Source of the DNA: Curtobacterium sp. VKM Ac-1395
GTDB taxonomy: Bacteria; Actinomycetota; Actinomycetes; Actinomycetales; Microbacteriaceae
Reading direction: 5' to 3'
Length of the DNA stretch: 64,000 nt
NCBI RefSeq assembly: GCF_015350975.1
Contig: NZ_JADKRX010000005.1
Coordinates: 124,001-188,000, forward strand
Made by a program: the position numbers and the translations under genes. Below are positions 9,242 to 18,047 of this stretch, in pieces. Each line of letters starts with the position of its first letter. Within the stretch, counting starts at the first letter, position 1. The notes below the pieces were generated by a model. The model worked only from the letters and a program-made list of their open reading frames with translations. It did no database searches and had not been told where the DNA came from.

Positions 9242-9254
9242 TCAGGGGCCACCG

Positions 9255-9701
9255 ATGACCACCGAGACCGTCGCTCCTCCTCGCAGTCCCGAGGCCGCCC
9301 GCCGCACCACCAACTGGGAGAAGTGGGGCTGGATCTACATGCGCGCCTCCGGCGTGCTCCTGGTCGTGCTGATCTTCGGCCACCTGTTCGTCAACATGGT
9401 CGCCGGCGAGGGCGTCAAGCAGATCGACTTCGCGTTCGTGGCCGGCAAGTGGGCCAACCCGTTCTGGCGGGTGTGGGACACCCTCATGCTGTGGCTCGCG
9501 CTGATCCACGGCTCGAACGGCATGCGCACCATCGTCAACGACTACGTGGCGAAGCCCGCCGTCCGGAAGACGCTGCTCGTCGCGATCCTGGTCGCGTGCG
9601 TGCTGCTCATCGTCCTCGGCACGCTCGTCTGCTGGACCTTCGACCCGTGCCCCGCCGGCGCCGCCGCCGCGGACCTGCCGTCGTTCTGCCCGGCCCAGTA
9701 G
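9255..9701 (+). CDS. sdhD: Succinate dehydrogenase hydrophobic membrane anchor subunit
   Basis: Second membrane anchor of complex II, 148 residues with three hydrophobic helices. Conserved features are the His in [11 protein letters not shown] and [17 protein letters not shown], which contribute to haem and quinone sites in related enzymes. It starts at ATG 9255 with an upstream AGGGG. The C-terminal tail after the last helix has three Cys residues (CWTFDPCP and SFCPAQ), unusual for an anchor subunit and possibly external. Its position between sdhC and sdhA fixes the identity. Confidence 0.93.
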   Translation: MTTETVAPPRSPEAARRTTNWEKWGWIYMRASGVLLVVLIFGHLFVNMVAGEGVKQIDFAFVAGKWANPFWRVWDTLMLWLALIHGSNGMRTIVNDYVAKPAVRKTLLVAILVACVLLIVLGTLVCWTFDPCPAGAAAADLPSFCPAQ

Positions 9702-9751
9702 CCGCACGCGCGACCGTCCGCTCCAGCTCCGCTCTCGATCGAAAGACCCCT

Positions 9752-11545
9752 GTGCCCGACATCACCGTCCACCACCACCAGTTCGACATCGTCATCATCG
9801 GCGCAGGAGGCGCCGGCATGCGCGCCGCGATCGAGGCCGGCCCGAAGGCCAACACCGCCGTGATCTCGAAGCTCTACCCGACCCGCTCCCACACGGGTGC
9901 GGCGCAGGGCGGCATGGCGGCGGCGCTCGCCAACGTCGAGGAGGACTCCTGGGAGTGGCACACCTTCGACACGATCAAGGGCGGCGACTACCTGGTCGAC
10001 CAGGACGCCGCCGAGATCCTCGCGAAGGAAGCCATCGACGCGGTGATCGACCTCGAGAACATGGGCCTGCCGTTCAACCGCACGCCCGAGGGCAAGATCG
10101 ACCAGCGCCGCTTCGGTGGGCACACCCGCGACCACGGCAAGGCCCCGGTCCGCCGTGCGTGCTACGCCGCCGACCGCACCGGCCACATGATCCTGCAGAC
10201 GCTGTTCCAGAACTGCGTCAAGCTCGGTGTGAACTTCTTCAACGAGTTCTACGCGCTCGACCTCATCATGGTCGACGTCGTCGGCGAGGACGGCGTCACC
10301 CGCAAGCAGCCGGCCGGCGTCGTCGCGTTCGAGCTCTCGACCGGTGAGCTGCACGTCTTCCACGCGAAGGCGATGATCTTCGCCACCGGCGGCTTCGGCA
10401 AGATGTACAAGACCACCTCGAACGCGCACACCCTGACCGGTGACGGCGTCGGCATCGTCTGGCGCACCGGCCTGCCGCTCGAGGACATGGAGTTCTTCCA
10501 GTTCCACCCGACCGGGCTCGCCGGCCTCGGCATCCTGCTGACCGAGGGTGCCCGCGGCGAGGGCGCGATCCTCCGCAACGCCTCGGGTGAGCGCTTCATG
10601 GAGCGCTACGCCCCCACGATCAAGGACCTCGCCCCACGCGACATCGTGGCCAGGTGCATGGTGCAGGAAGTCGCGGAAGGCCGTGGTGCCGGTCCGAACA
10701 AGGACTACGTGCTGCTCGACTGCACCCACCTCGGCGCCGAGGTCCTCGAGACCAAGCTCCCCGACATCACCGAGTTCGCCCGCACCTACCTCGGCGTGGA
10801 CCCGGTCGTCGAGCCGGTGCCCGTGATGCCGACCGCGCACTACGCCATGGGCGGCATCCCGACGAACACGAACGCCGAGGTCCTCAGCGACAACGACACC
10901 GTCGTGCCCGGCATGTACGCCGCCGGCGAGTGCGCCTGCGTCTCGGTCCACGGGTCGAACCGCCTCGGCACGAACTCGCTCCTGGACATCAACGTCTTCG
11001 GCAAGCGCTCGGGCAACAACGCCGCCGAGTGGGTCCAGACGGCCGACTTCCTCCCCCTGCCCGAGGACCCCGCGGCGAACGTCCGCGGCATGCTCGAGCA
11101 GCTCCGGGCCTCCACCGGCACCGAGCGCGTCGCGGCGCTCCGCAAGGAGCTGCAGGAGGAGATGGACAAGAACGCGCAGGTGTTCCGCACCGACGACTCC
11201 CTGGCACGCGTCACCGAGACCATCCACACGCTGCGCAACCGCTTCATGCACGTCTCCGTGCAGGACAAGGGCAAGCGGTTCAACACCGAGCTGCTCGAGG
11301 CCGTCGAGCTCGGGTTCCTGCTCGACCTCGCCGAGGTCGTCGTCTACTCCGCCCGGAACCGCAAGGAGTCCCGCGGTGGGCACATGCGCGACGACTTCCC
11401 GAAGCGCGACGACGAGAACTACATGAAGCACACCATGGCCTACCTGACGGGCGACCCGCACTCGTCACTCGCCGACGACCACATCACGCTCGACTGGAAG
11501 CCCGTCGTCATGACGCGCTACGAGCCGATGGAGAGGAAGTACTGA
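9752..11545 (+). CDS. sdhA: Succinate dehydrogenase flavoprotein subunit
   Basis: Oxidises succinate to fumarate using covalently bound FAD. The 597-residue product starts at GTG 9752 ([14 protein letters not shown]) just ahead of the FAD-binding GAGGAG motif; upstream in-frame sequence is an out-of-frame copy of sdhD. His47 in [10 protein letters not shown] is the predicted covalent flavin attachment site. The substrate-binding and capping-domain motifs [11 protein letters not shown] and the FAD-contacting [18 protein letters not shown] are all present. Its stop codon overlaps the sdhB ATG by one base (TGATG), indicating coupled translation. Confidence 0.97.
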   Translation: MPDITVHHHQFDIVIIGAGGAGMRAAIEAGPKANTAVISKLYPTRSHTGAAQGGMAAALANVEEDSWEWHTFDTIKGGDYLVDQDAAEILAKEAIDAVIDLENMGLPFNRTPEGKIDQRRFGGHTRDHGKAPVRRACYAADRTGHMILQTLFQNCVKLGVNFFNEFYALDLIMVDVVGEDGVTRKQPAGVVAFELSTGELHVFHAKAMIFATGGFGKMYKTTSNAHTLTGDGVGIVWRTGLPLEDMEFFQFHPTGLAGLGILLTEGARGEGAILRNASGERFMERYAPTIKDLAPRDIVARCMVQEVAEGRGAGPNKDYVLLDCTHLGAEVLETKLPDITEFARTYLGVDPVVEPVPVMPTAHYAMGGIPTNTNAEVLSDNDTVVPGMYAAGECACVSVHGSNRLGTNSLLDINVFGKRSGNNAAEWVQTADFLPLPEDPAANVRGMLEQLRASTGTERVAALRKELQEEMDKNAQVFRTDDSLARVTETIHTLRNRFMHVSVQDKGKRFNTELLEAVELGFLLDLAEVVVYSARNRKESRGGHMRDDFPKRDDENYMKHTMAYLTGDPHSSLADDHITLDWKPVVMTRYEPMERKY

Positions 11546-12315
11546 TGACCGACACCCTGGTCTCCGACGCACCCCGCACCGACGCGGCCACCGCCCCTCC
11601 CGGCTCCTTCCGGGTCACCGTCATCGTCCGGCGTTTCGACCCGGACGTCGACGACGAGCCGCGCTGGCAGGACTTCGACGTCATGATGCTGCCGACCGAC
11701 CGCATCCTCGACGCCCTGCACCAGATCAAGTGGGAGCAGGACGGCTCGCTGACCTTCCGTCGCTCCTGCGCACACGGTGTGTGCGGGTCCGACGCGATGC
11801 GCATCAACGGCCGCAACCGCCTGGCGTGCAAGACCCTGATCAAGGACCTCGACGTCTCGAAGCCGATCTACGTCGAGGCCATCAAGGGCCTGCCGCTGGA
11901 GAAGGACCTCGTCGTCGACATGGAGCCCTTCTTCAAGTCGTTCCGCGACGTCCAGCCCTTCCTGCAGGCCTCGAAGGCCCCGGAGCCCGGCAAGGAGCGC
12001 GTGCAGTCGGTCGCCGACCGTGCCCGCTTCGACGACACCACGAAGTGCATCCTCTGCGCCGCGTGCACGTCGTCCTGCCCGGTGTTCTGGACCGACGGCC
12101 AGTACTTCGGCCCGGCCGCGATCGTGAACGCCCACCGGTTCATCTTCGACTCCCGTGACGACGCCGCCGACGTGCGCCTCGACATCCTCAACGACAAGGA
12201 AGGCGTCTGGCGCTGCCGCACGACCTTCAACTGCACCGACGCCTGCCCGCGCGGCATCCAGGTGACCAAGGCCATCTCGGAGGTCAAGCAGGCGATCATG
12301 CGGGGGCGGAGCTAG
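11545..12315 (+). CDS. sdhB: Succinate dehydrogenase iron-sulfur subunit
   Basis: Passes electrons from FAD through three iron-sulfur clusters to quinone. The 256-residue protein has the [2Fe-2S] region SCAHGVCGSD...LAC, with Asp as one ligand-position residue as in many bacterial SdhB. The ferredoxin-type motifs CILCAACTSSCP and CTDACPRGI follow in the C-terminal half. Start ATG 11545 overlaps the sdhA stop. The first roughly 20 residues are a Thr/Ala-rich extension. Last gene of the operon; a new gene with its own promoter follows after 50 nt. Confidence 0.97.
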   Translation: MTDTLVSDAPRTDAATAPPGSFRVTVIVRRFDPDVDDEPRWQDFDVMMLPTDRILDALHQIKWEQDGSLTFRRSCAHGVCGSDAMRINGRNRLACKTLIKDLDVSKPIYVEAIKGLPLEKDLVVDMEPFFKSFRDVQPFLQASKAPEPGKERVQSVADRARFDDTTKCILCAACTSSCPVFWTDGQYFGPAAIVNAHRFIFDSRDDAADVRLDILNDKEGVWRCRTTFNCTDACPRGIQVTKAISEVKQAIMRGRS

Positions 12316-12365
12316 GTCCCCGTGGGACCAGCCCCGGCAGAGGTCAGCCCAGTAGGCTCCCGCTC

Positions 12366-13010
12366 ATGACGTTCGCGGACACCCGCCCCATCCTCGACCA
12401 GCTCGGCTACACGATCCGCTACGTGCAGCTCCCCGGTGAGACCCTGCACGAGCCGCCGGTGGAGGGCGCCCTGCGCCTGGTCCCCGCCGACGGAGCGGAC
12501 ACCTTCGCGCTCGAGGTCGTCGACTACGGCACCGCGCGTCGTCTGGCGACGGCCCGTGGCGAGGACGACGCGGTCGAGATGCTCCGACGGTTCCTGAACC
12601 GTCCGTTCCCGCAGCCGCGCGACCTGCCCCGGCACGAACTCGACGGCCTCCGCGACCGTGCGGCCTCGACGTACCCGCAGCTCGCGCAGCAGGTCGGCCA
12701 GGCCGGCGAGCAGGGGCTGACGATCCAGATCCCGGCCGGTGTCCCCGTCGACCGCATCGGTGGCCCCGACGGCTACCTGCTCCACCCGCTCGACACCCCG
12801 CTGCCGGCGCGGTCGCTCCCGTCGCACGTCGTCCAGGCACCGGAGGTCCACCGCTACGTGGTCGACCGCCCGTTCCTGGTCACGGTCCGCTTCGTGCAGC
12901 CGTGGTTCGACCAGCCCGGCGGCGCGCTGCGCTTCCAGGTCGCCGACCAGTCGCTCACGGTGCGTGACCTCGTCGTCGACGGCTCACTGGTCCGCGTCCG
13001 CGCCGTCTGA
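12366..13010 (+). CDS. TNT-domain-like protein (possible NAD+ glycohydrolase fold)
   Basis: The C-terminal half (about residues 125-205) resembles the tuberculosis necrotizing toxin domain (TNT, DUF4237). Features are PVDRIGGPDGYLL, a SLPSHV segment, HRYVVDRP and PWFDQPGGALRF. In the family the equivalent Arg, Tyr/Phe and Gln positions line an NAD+ pocket; Gln183 in WFDQPGG is in the right place. The N-terminal 120 residues are unrelated to known domains. No signal peptide, WXG100 partner or adjacent immunity gene is visible, so a housekeeping or inactive role is possible. TAGGCT at 12353-12358, seven bases before ATG 12366, indicates a leaderless transcript. The activity is inference. Confidence 0.6.
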   Translation: MTFADTRPILDQLGYTIRYVQLPGETLHEPPVEGALRLVPADGADTFALEVVDYGTARRLATARGEDDAVEMLRRFLNRPFPQPRDLPRHELDGLRDRAASTYPQLAQQVGQAGEQGLTIQIPAGVPVDRIGGPDGYLLHPLDTPLPARSLPSHVVQAPEVHRYVVDRPFLVTVRFVQPWFDQPGGALRFQVADQSLTVRDLVVDGSLVRVRAV

Positions 13011-13064
13011 GCCGGACGCCGTCCGAGCCGGGCGCCGTCTGAGCCGGACGCCGTCTGCTCGGAC
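13002..13064 (+). repeat. 16-bp tandem repeat, about four units, overlapping a stop codon
   Basis: Units GCCGTCTGAGCCGGAC (13002-13017 and 13034-13049), GCCGTCCGAGCCGGGC (13018-13033) and a decayed fourth copy (13050-13064). The first unit contains the TGA stop of the TNT-like gene. Slippage here would not change the protein. Confidence 0.8.
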
Positions 13065-13083
13065 CGGGCGCACGGTCCGCACC

Positions 13084-13126
13084 ACGACGAAGCCGCCGTT
13101 CCCCCGGGGAACGGCGGCTTCGTCGT
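13084..13126. terminator. Strong bidirectional terminator hairpin
   Basis: Two perfectly complementary 21-nt arms at 13084-13104 and 13106-13126 lie between two convergent genes. The hairpin would end both the TNT-like transcript and the leftward DUF805 transcript. No long U-tract follows, as is usual in high-GC actinobacteria. Confidence 0.8.
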
Positions 13127-13144
13127 GTCCCACCCGGTGTCGAG

Positions 13145-13777
13145 TCAGCCGCGCTCGGGCTGGTCGAACCGCTGCCCCTCGGGCCTCGACTCGAGCAGCA
13201 TCAGCACCAGGAGCACGATCGGGCCGACGCCTGGGATGACCGAGAGGAACCAGAAGGGGCCGGCGAGGTTCGCGTCGTGCAGACGACGGACCTCGATGGC
13301 GATGTTCGGGATGATGGTCGCGAGGACCCACAGGCCCAGCAGTCCGATCGGGATCGCGATGAGCGGAGAGTTCGACGTCGCGTTCGCCTGCACGCCGGTC
13401 GCCGAGCTCGACGAGGTCGTGTCGCCCGTGGCGACGATGACCGCGAGCAGCACGGCGTAGAGGGCGATGTAGACGATCGCGTTCGCGAGCACCCACCACC
13501 AGAACTCGCTGCGGCTGGCGCGACCGTCGAACCGGGCGTACTTCTTGAAGAAGCGGTGGACGGCCTTCGGGAACGCGATGCCGTACCAGGGCGCCCACAG
13601 CGGCGGCTCGCCGGCGGGCCCGGTCGGCACCGGCGCACCGTACTGCGGCGTGTGCCCCGGCTGCTGGTCGTACTGCCCGGGCTGCTGCCACTGCTGGTCC
13701 TGGTCCTGGCGCTGGCCCTGGGGCTGCGCCGGGTTCCCCTGCGGCTGGTTCCACTGCGGCGTGCCGTCGGTGCTCAT
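13145..13777 (-). CDS. DUF805 family membrane protein
   Basis: 210-residue inner-membrane protein. A Gln/Pro-rich, probably disordered cytoplasmic N-terminus (about residues 1-60) precedes the shared block PLWAPWYGIAFPKAVHRFFKKYARFDGRASRSEFWWW. Four hydrophobic segments and the DUF805 motif EVRRLHDANLAGPFWFLS follow. The C-terminal tail ends GQRFDQPERG. It starts at ATG 13777, overlapping the stop of the upstream paralogue (ATGA). No biochemical function is established for the family. The pair looks like a tandem duplication. Confidence 0.85.
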   Translation of the reverse strand: MSTDGTPQWNQPQGNPAQPQGQRQDQDQQWQQPGQYDQQPGHTPQYGAPVPTGPAGEPPLWAPWYGIAFPKAVHRFFKKYARFDGRASRSEFWWWVLANAIVYIALYAVLLAVIVATGDTTSSSSATGVQANATSNSPLIAIPIGLLGLWVLATIIPNIAIEVRRLHDANLAGPFWFLSVIPGVGPIVLLVLMLLESRPEGQRFDQPERG

Positions 13778-14337
13778 CGGGTGGCCTCCGGGCGGTCGAA
13801 GCGCTGCCCCGCGGGGTTCGACTGCATCGCACTGAGCACGATGAGGGCGATCCACCCGAGGACGGGGATGAAGACGAGCAGCCAGAACCAGCCGCTGAAG
13901 TTCGCGTCGTGCAGGCGGCGCATCTGGATCGCGATGCTCGGCAGCAGCGTCGCCAGGCCCCAGAGCCCGGACAGCGTGTTCTCGAACGGGCCGTTGCCGT
14001 ACTGGTCCTGGTGGGTGCCGGCAGCGCCGTCGACCGCGCCACCGATCAGGCTGATGACGATCGAGATGACGACGCTCCACAGGACGACCCACCAGAACTC
14101 ACTCCGGCTGGCACGACCGCTGAAGGCGACGTACTTCTTGAAGAAGCGTGCCAGGGCCTTGGGGAACGAGATGCCGTACCACGGCGCCCACAGCGGCGGC
14201 TCGCCACCCGGTCCGGAGGACGGCTGGCCGGACGGCGGTTGACCGAACGGGGGCTGCCCGCCCTGCGGCGGGCCGCCGTACTGGGGCCCTCCGGGCTGCT
14301 GCCCGTACGGGTTCTGCGGTGGGTACTGGTCGCTCAC
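13774..14337 (-). CDS. DUF805 family membrane protein (upstream paralogue)
   Basis: 187-residue paralogue of the downstream gene with the same architecture: a Gly/Pro/Gln-rich N-terminus, PLWAPWYGISFPKALARFFKKY, SGRASRSEFWW, then hydrophobic segments around MRRLHDANFSGWFWLLVF and the terminal GQRFDRPEATR. The GTG start at 14337 has AGGGAG eight bases upstream. Coupled expression (four-base overlap) and matching ends suggest the two proteins may form a hetero-oligomer. That is inference; the family has no assigned role. Confidence 0.85.
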   Translation of the reverse strand: MSDQYPPQNPYGQQPGGPQYGGPPQGGQPPFGQPPSGQPSSGPGGEPPLWAPWYGISFPKALARFFKKYVAFSGRASRSEFWWVVLWSVVISIVISLIGGAVDGAAGTHQDQYGNGPFENTLSGLWGLATLLPSIAIQMRRLHDANFSGWFWLLVFIPVLGWIALIVLSAMQSNPAGQRFDRPEATR

Positions 14338-14407
14338 GGGTGCTCCCTGTTGGTCGGCTGGTACTCGTGAGAGTCAATCAGAACCGACCGGCACCGTGTG
14401 GCCCCCG

Positions 14408-15340
14408 TCAGGGGAGCAGGGCGAGCTTGCCGCCCGGGTGTCCGGACTCCAGCAGCTCGGCGGCCTCCCGCGCGTCCGCGAGGGGGAACGTCCGCGCCAC
14501 CGGCACCTCGAGCTGCCCGGCTGCGGCGAGGTCGATGAGGCGCTGGCGCACCGAGTCCCGGAACGCCTTGCTCTCCGGCTGGGCACCGCCGACCGCGGCG
14601 AAGCCCTCCGCCGCCGCGCGTGCCTGTGCCGCGATGGTGACGATCCGGTCGCGGTCGGCGACCAGGGCCAGCGACACGTCGACCGCCTCGTCCGTCCCGA
14701 CGCAGTCGATGGCCACGTCGACACCGTGCGGTGCGAGGTCCCGGACCCGAGCCTCCAGGCCGTCGCCGTAGGCGACCCACTCGCCGCCGTACCGGCGCAC
14801 GGTGTCGGCACCACGCACCGAGGACGTGCCGATCACCCGTGTCCCGAGCAGGCGCAGCTGCTGCAGGACGCTGACACCGACCGCGCCGGAGGCGCCGTGG
14901 AGCAGGACCGTGTCCCGTCCGGAGGCTCGGGTCACGCGGATGACGTCGGCTGCGGTCGTGCCGGCCAGCAGCAGGTTCGCCGCCTGCGCATCGTCGAGCG
15001 ACGCCGGCTTCGCGAAGACGTCGGCCGCCGGCACGGTGACGGACGACGTCCATCCGCCGGCGATCCGGAACGCCAGGACCTCGTCGCCGACCGCTCCCCC
15101 GCCGGATGCGATGGTCGTGTCGGGGCCGAGAGCACTGAGGACGCCGGCGACCTCGTAGCCGATCGCCATCGGGTACGCCGAGGGGTCTCCCGCGCGGGTG
15201 TGCTTCGTGTCGGCGGGGTTCATGCCGGCGGCCCGGACCGTGATCGTGACCTCACCCGGTCCCGGCGCGGGGACGTCGACGTCCACGAACGTCAGGACCT
15301 CGCTGCCACCGGCGCTGGGCGCCACCCACTGCTTCGTCAT
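14408..15340 (-). CDS. Quinone oxidoreductase / zinc-independent MDR alcohol dehydrogenase family
   Basis: 310-residue medium-chain dehydrogenase/reductase of the QOR type, predicted to use NADPH to reduce quinones or enals. The N-terminal catalytic domain has AAGMNPADTKHTRAG. The Rossmann domain has LHGASGAVGVSVLQQLRLLG in place of the classic GxGxxG, as in QOR enzymes. The catalytic and structural zinc ligands of alcohol dehydrogenases are absent. TAGCGT at 15348-15353 is seven bases before ATG 15340, indicating a leaderless message. The natural substrate cannot be inferred. Confidence 0.85.
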   Translation of the reverse strand: MTKQWVAPSAGGSEVLTFVDVDVPAPGPGEVTITVRAAGMNPADTKHTRAGDPSAYPMAIGYEVAGVLSALGPDTTIASGGGAVGDEVLAFRIAGGWTSSVTVPAADVFAKPASLDDAQAANLLLAGTTAADVIRVTRASGRDTVLLHGASGAVGVSVLQQLRLLGTRVIGTSSVRGADTVRRYGGEWVAYGDGLEARVRDLAPHGVDVAIDCVGTDEAVDVSLALVADRDRIVTIAAQARAAAEGFAAVGGAQPESKAFRDSVRQRLIDLAAAGQLEVPVARTFPLADAREAAELLESGHPGGKLALLP

Positions 15341-15426
15341 GGCTCGGACGCTACGCCGCCACGGCAGGAGGTCAACGGGAAGGACCCAGCCGCTCCACGC
15401 AGCCGGGTCCTTCCGTCACCAGGGCG

Positions 15427-16737
15427 TCAGCGCACGAGGCGTCGCAGCGCTGCCGTGCGGCGACGCTGACGGAGCACGAGCAGGAACGCACCGGCGGCCA
15501 GCATCGAGCCGGCGGCCATGATGCCGGGGACCGGGTCAGCGCCGGTGAAGGCGAGCTCGGACGGGCCGGAACCGCCGCCGGTCCCGCCGCCCGTGCCACC
15601 GACACCGACCGCGCCGGGCGTGGCCGAGGCTCCGGGTGTCGGCACGCCGACCGTCGGCACGGCGGTGGGGACGGTCGGTGTCGGCGTGGCGGTCGCCGTC
15701 GGCGTCGGGACGACCGCCGCGGGGGCCACGACCAGGTCGAAGGACTGGACCGCGTCCGGACCGGTGCCGTTGCCGACCGTGACCGTCACGGCGGTGGTGC
15801 CCGGCGTCGTGGGCGTGCCCGAGATCACGCCGGTGAGGCCGTTGATCGCCAGGCCGGCCGGCAGCGTGCCGTTCGCGGAGAACGTCGGACGGGGCAGCCC
15901 GGTCGCGGTCACGGTCGAGGAGTACGGCGTCCCGGCGGTTGCGCCGTCGGGGGTGCCGGAGGTGATCGTCGGTGCGACGCTCGGCTGCGGGGTGCCCGGC
16001 GTGGCGCAGCCGGTGGGCGCCGTGATGCGGTTCGTGTCGAGCGTCACGGCGGCGTTCCGGGCGAGCAGCCGACCGGCGATGGTCGCACCGGTGGTGGCGG
16101 CGACGGACTGGTCGGCCAGGACGGTGCCCTGGAACTGCGCGCGGGTGCCGATGGTCGCCGAGCTGCCGACCTGCCAGAACACGTTGCAGGCGTTCGCGCC
16201 GCCGGTGATCGTGATGCGGGACGCCGAGCCGATGGTCAGCGTCGATGCCGCCTGGAACACCCAGACCGAGTCGGCGGTGCCGGCCAGGGTCAGGGCGCCG
16301 TTGTTCGCCAGCGCCAGCTCCCCGCCCCGGTACACGCCGGGGGTCAGGCTGAGTCCGTTCAGCTCGCCGAGACCGGTCTGGTTCGGCGTGAGCGACGCGG
16401 CCACGTTGTACGCGGTCGTCGTGTCGATCTGCGCCTGGGTGGCGGGAGCGTCGGTCTGGTGCGTCTCACCGTTGACCGCGCCGTTCGGTGCGCCGCCGAA
16501 CCCGGTGATCGAGGTGCCGGGTGACAGGCCGAGATCGCCGTTGACGACCGTGGGGCCGGTGTTCGTCACGGTGCTGGCGCCGAGGACACCGTAGGTCGAG
16601 GCCGTGCCCAGGTCGACCGGCCCGTCGATGACGGTGGCTGCAGCAGCGGAGGACGCCGACCCGAGGGCCAGGACCGCGGCGAGCCCGATCCCCGTCGTGA
16701 CGATCGCGAACGGACGGATGGGATGCGTGCTGGCCAT
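15427..16737 (-). CDS. Ice-binding-like (DUF3494) surface protein with LAFTG sorting signal
   Basis: 436-residue secreted protein. Residues 1-34 form a signal peptide. Residues about 38-240 match the DUF3494 ice-binding beta-solenoid family: LGTASTYGVLGASTVTNTG, GDLGLSPGTSITGF, LTPGVYRGG, ACNVFWQVGSSATIG and LLARNAAVTLDTN. Residues about 252-338 form an Ig-like repeat of the putative-Ig type. Pro/Thr- and Gly-rich linkers end in LAFTG (395-399), a hydrophobic helix and RQRRR, a class E-type sortase signal for peptidoglycan anchoring. In the family DUF3494 binds ice or inhibits recrystallisation; surface display suggests ice adhesion or protection of cells, which is inference. The ATG at 16737 has an AGGGG ribosome-binding site. 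Confidence 0.88.
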   Translation of the reverse strand: MASTHPIRPFAIVTTGIGLAAVLALGSASSAAAATVIDGPVDLGTASTYGVLGASTVTNTGPTVVNGDLGLSPGTSITGFGGAPNGAVNGETHQTDAPATQAQIDTTTAYNVAASLTPNQTGLGELNGLSLTPGVYRGGELALANNGALTLAGTADSVWVFQAASTLTIGSASRITITGGANACNVFWQVGSSATIGTRAQFQGTVLADQSVAATTGATIAGRLLARNAAVTLDTNRITAPTGCATPGTPQPSVAPTITSGTPDGATAGTPYSSTVTATGLPRPTFSANGTLPAGLAINGLTGVISGTPTTPGTTAVTVTVGNGTGPDAVQSFDLVVAPAAVVPTPTATATPTPTVPTAVPTVGVPTPGASATPGAVGVGGTGGGTGGGSGPSELAFTGADPVPGIMAAGSMLAAGAFLLVLRQRRRTAALRRLVR

Positions 16738-16962
16738 GACGGCCCCTGCCTGCGATCGGGGAGCACCGGCAGGCGTCGACGACCCCCACGTGCTTCCCGG
16801 TGAGCGGAGTCTCAGGCATCCCGGCCCGCGACCGGGGTACGGACGCCCAGGGATGACCCGTTCGGGGGGTGCTGCTGGGCGCGGATCGGCCAGGCAGTGC
16901 GCACGGCGTCCCGGGCGCAGACACAGGCGGTGTCCGGTGCGCGGTCCACTACAGTCGACGCG

Positions 16963-17943
16963 ATGCCGCACGACGAGCCCACCCACGGTCCCGACCACCG
17001 CCTCGCCCTGGTCGTCAACCCCGTGAAGGTCGACGTCGGTCTGCTGCGGTCGACGGTCACGGCAGCCGAGTCCGGACACGGCTGGGCGTCGAGCGTCTGG
17101 TTCGAGACCGACGCCACCGACGACGGCCGCGGGGCCGCCCGTGCGGCCCGCGCGTCAGGAGCCGACGTCGTGCTGGTCGCCGGCGGGGACGGCACCCTGC
17201 GGATCGTCGCCGAGGAGCTCCGCGGGTCCGGCGTCCCCGTCGCCCTGCTGCCAGCAGGCACCGGCAACCTGTACGCGCGGAACCTCAGCATCCCGCTGAA
17301 CGACGTGCGCGCAGCCGTCCGTGCGGCGTTCACCGGGACGGACCGGCGGGTCGACGTCGCGCTCGCGGAGCTGACCGACGTCGAGGGGACCGTTGCGCGC
17401 CACGCCTTCCTGGTGATGGCGGGCATCGGGCTGGACGCGGACATGGCGGCGAACACCAGTCCACGGCTCAAGAAGCGGTTCGGCTGGGTCGCGTACTCCG
17501 ACCCGATCATCCGGTCGGTCATCGGGAACCGGCAGGTCGCGGTCCGCTACCGGCTGGACGACGCTCCCGCCAGGACCATGCGGGCGCACACCGTCATCGT
17601 CGGCAACTGCGGCTCGTTGACGGCCGGGGTGCTGCTCCTGCCGAACGCCCGGCCGGACGACGGCGTGCTCGACGCGGTCGCCTTCCAGCCGAAGCGCGCC
17701 ATCGGCTGGAGCGGGGTCGGGTACGGGCTGTCCCTGAACCGGTTCTTCCACCGCACCCGGTTCGGCCGGCTGCTCGCCTGGCTCCTGCCCACGTCGAAGA
17801 CGCTCCGGTACACGAGTGCGCGGTCCTTCGACCTCGAACTCGACGCGCCGGAGCAGCTGCAGCTCGACGGCGACCCGTTCGGCAGGGTCACCGCCGCACG
17901 CATCACGGTCGACCACGACGGCCTCACGCTCCGCGTCGCCTGA
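16963..17943 (+). CDS. Diacylglycerol kinase-family lipid kinase
   Basis: 326-residue member of the DAGK/sphingosine kinase/YegS family. The N-terminal catalytic domain has LVVNPVKVD and the nucleotide-binding GGDGTLR, followed by LPAGTGNLYARNL. A C-terminal beta-sandwich with DGDPFGR completes the fold. Members phosphorylate diacylglycerol or related lipids; the substrate here is unknown. TACAGT at 16950-16955 lies seven bases before the ATG at 16963, so I prefer this leaderless start to a GTG at 16897, which would overlap the promoter. Divergent from the ice-binding gene. Confidence 0.88.
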   Translation: MPHDEPTHGPDHRLALVVNPVKVDVGLLRSTVTAAESGHGWASSVWFETDATDDGRGAARAARASGADVVLVAGGDGTLRIVAEELRGSGVPVALLPAGTGNLYARNLSIPLNDVRAAVRAAFTGTDRRVDVALAELTDVEGTVARHAFLVMAGIGLDADMAANTSPRLKKRFGWVAYSDPIIRSVIGNRQVAVRYRLDDAPARTMRAHTVIVGNCGSLTAGVLLLPNARPDDGVLDAVAFQPKRAIGWSGVGYGLSLNRFFHRTRFGRLLAWLLPTSKTLRYTSARSFDLELDAPEQLQLDGDPFGRVTAARITVDHDGLTLRVA

Positions 17944-17990
17944 GGGCGGTTGCCGACAGCCGCACCGGCAGCCGCAGCGGCGACCCCGTG

Positions 17991-18036
17991 ACGGACGGGA
18001 GGCCCGGTGCCAGCTGGCACCGGGCCTCCCGTCCGT
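17991..18036. repeat. 46-bp perfect palindrome, copy 1 of a family of three
   Basis: Perfect palindrome centred on CCAG/CTGG with core GGAGGCCCGGTGCC. It lies between the convergent lipid-kinase and mtlD genes, so it can act as a bidirectional terminator. Near-identical copies are at 24535-24566 and 30506-30549. Confidence 0.9.
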
Positions 18037-18047
18037 TGGTGGCTGCG

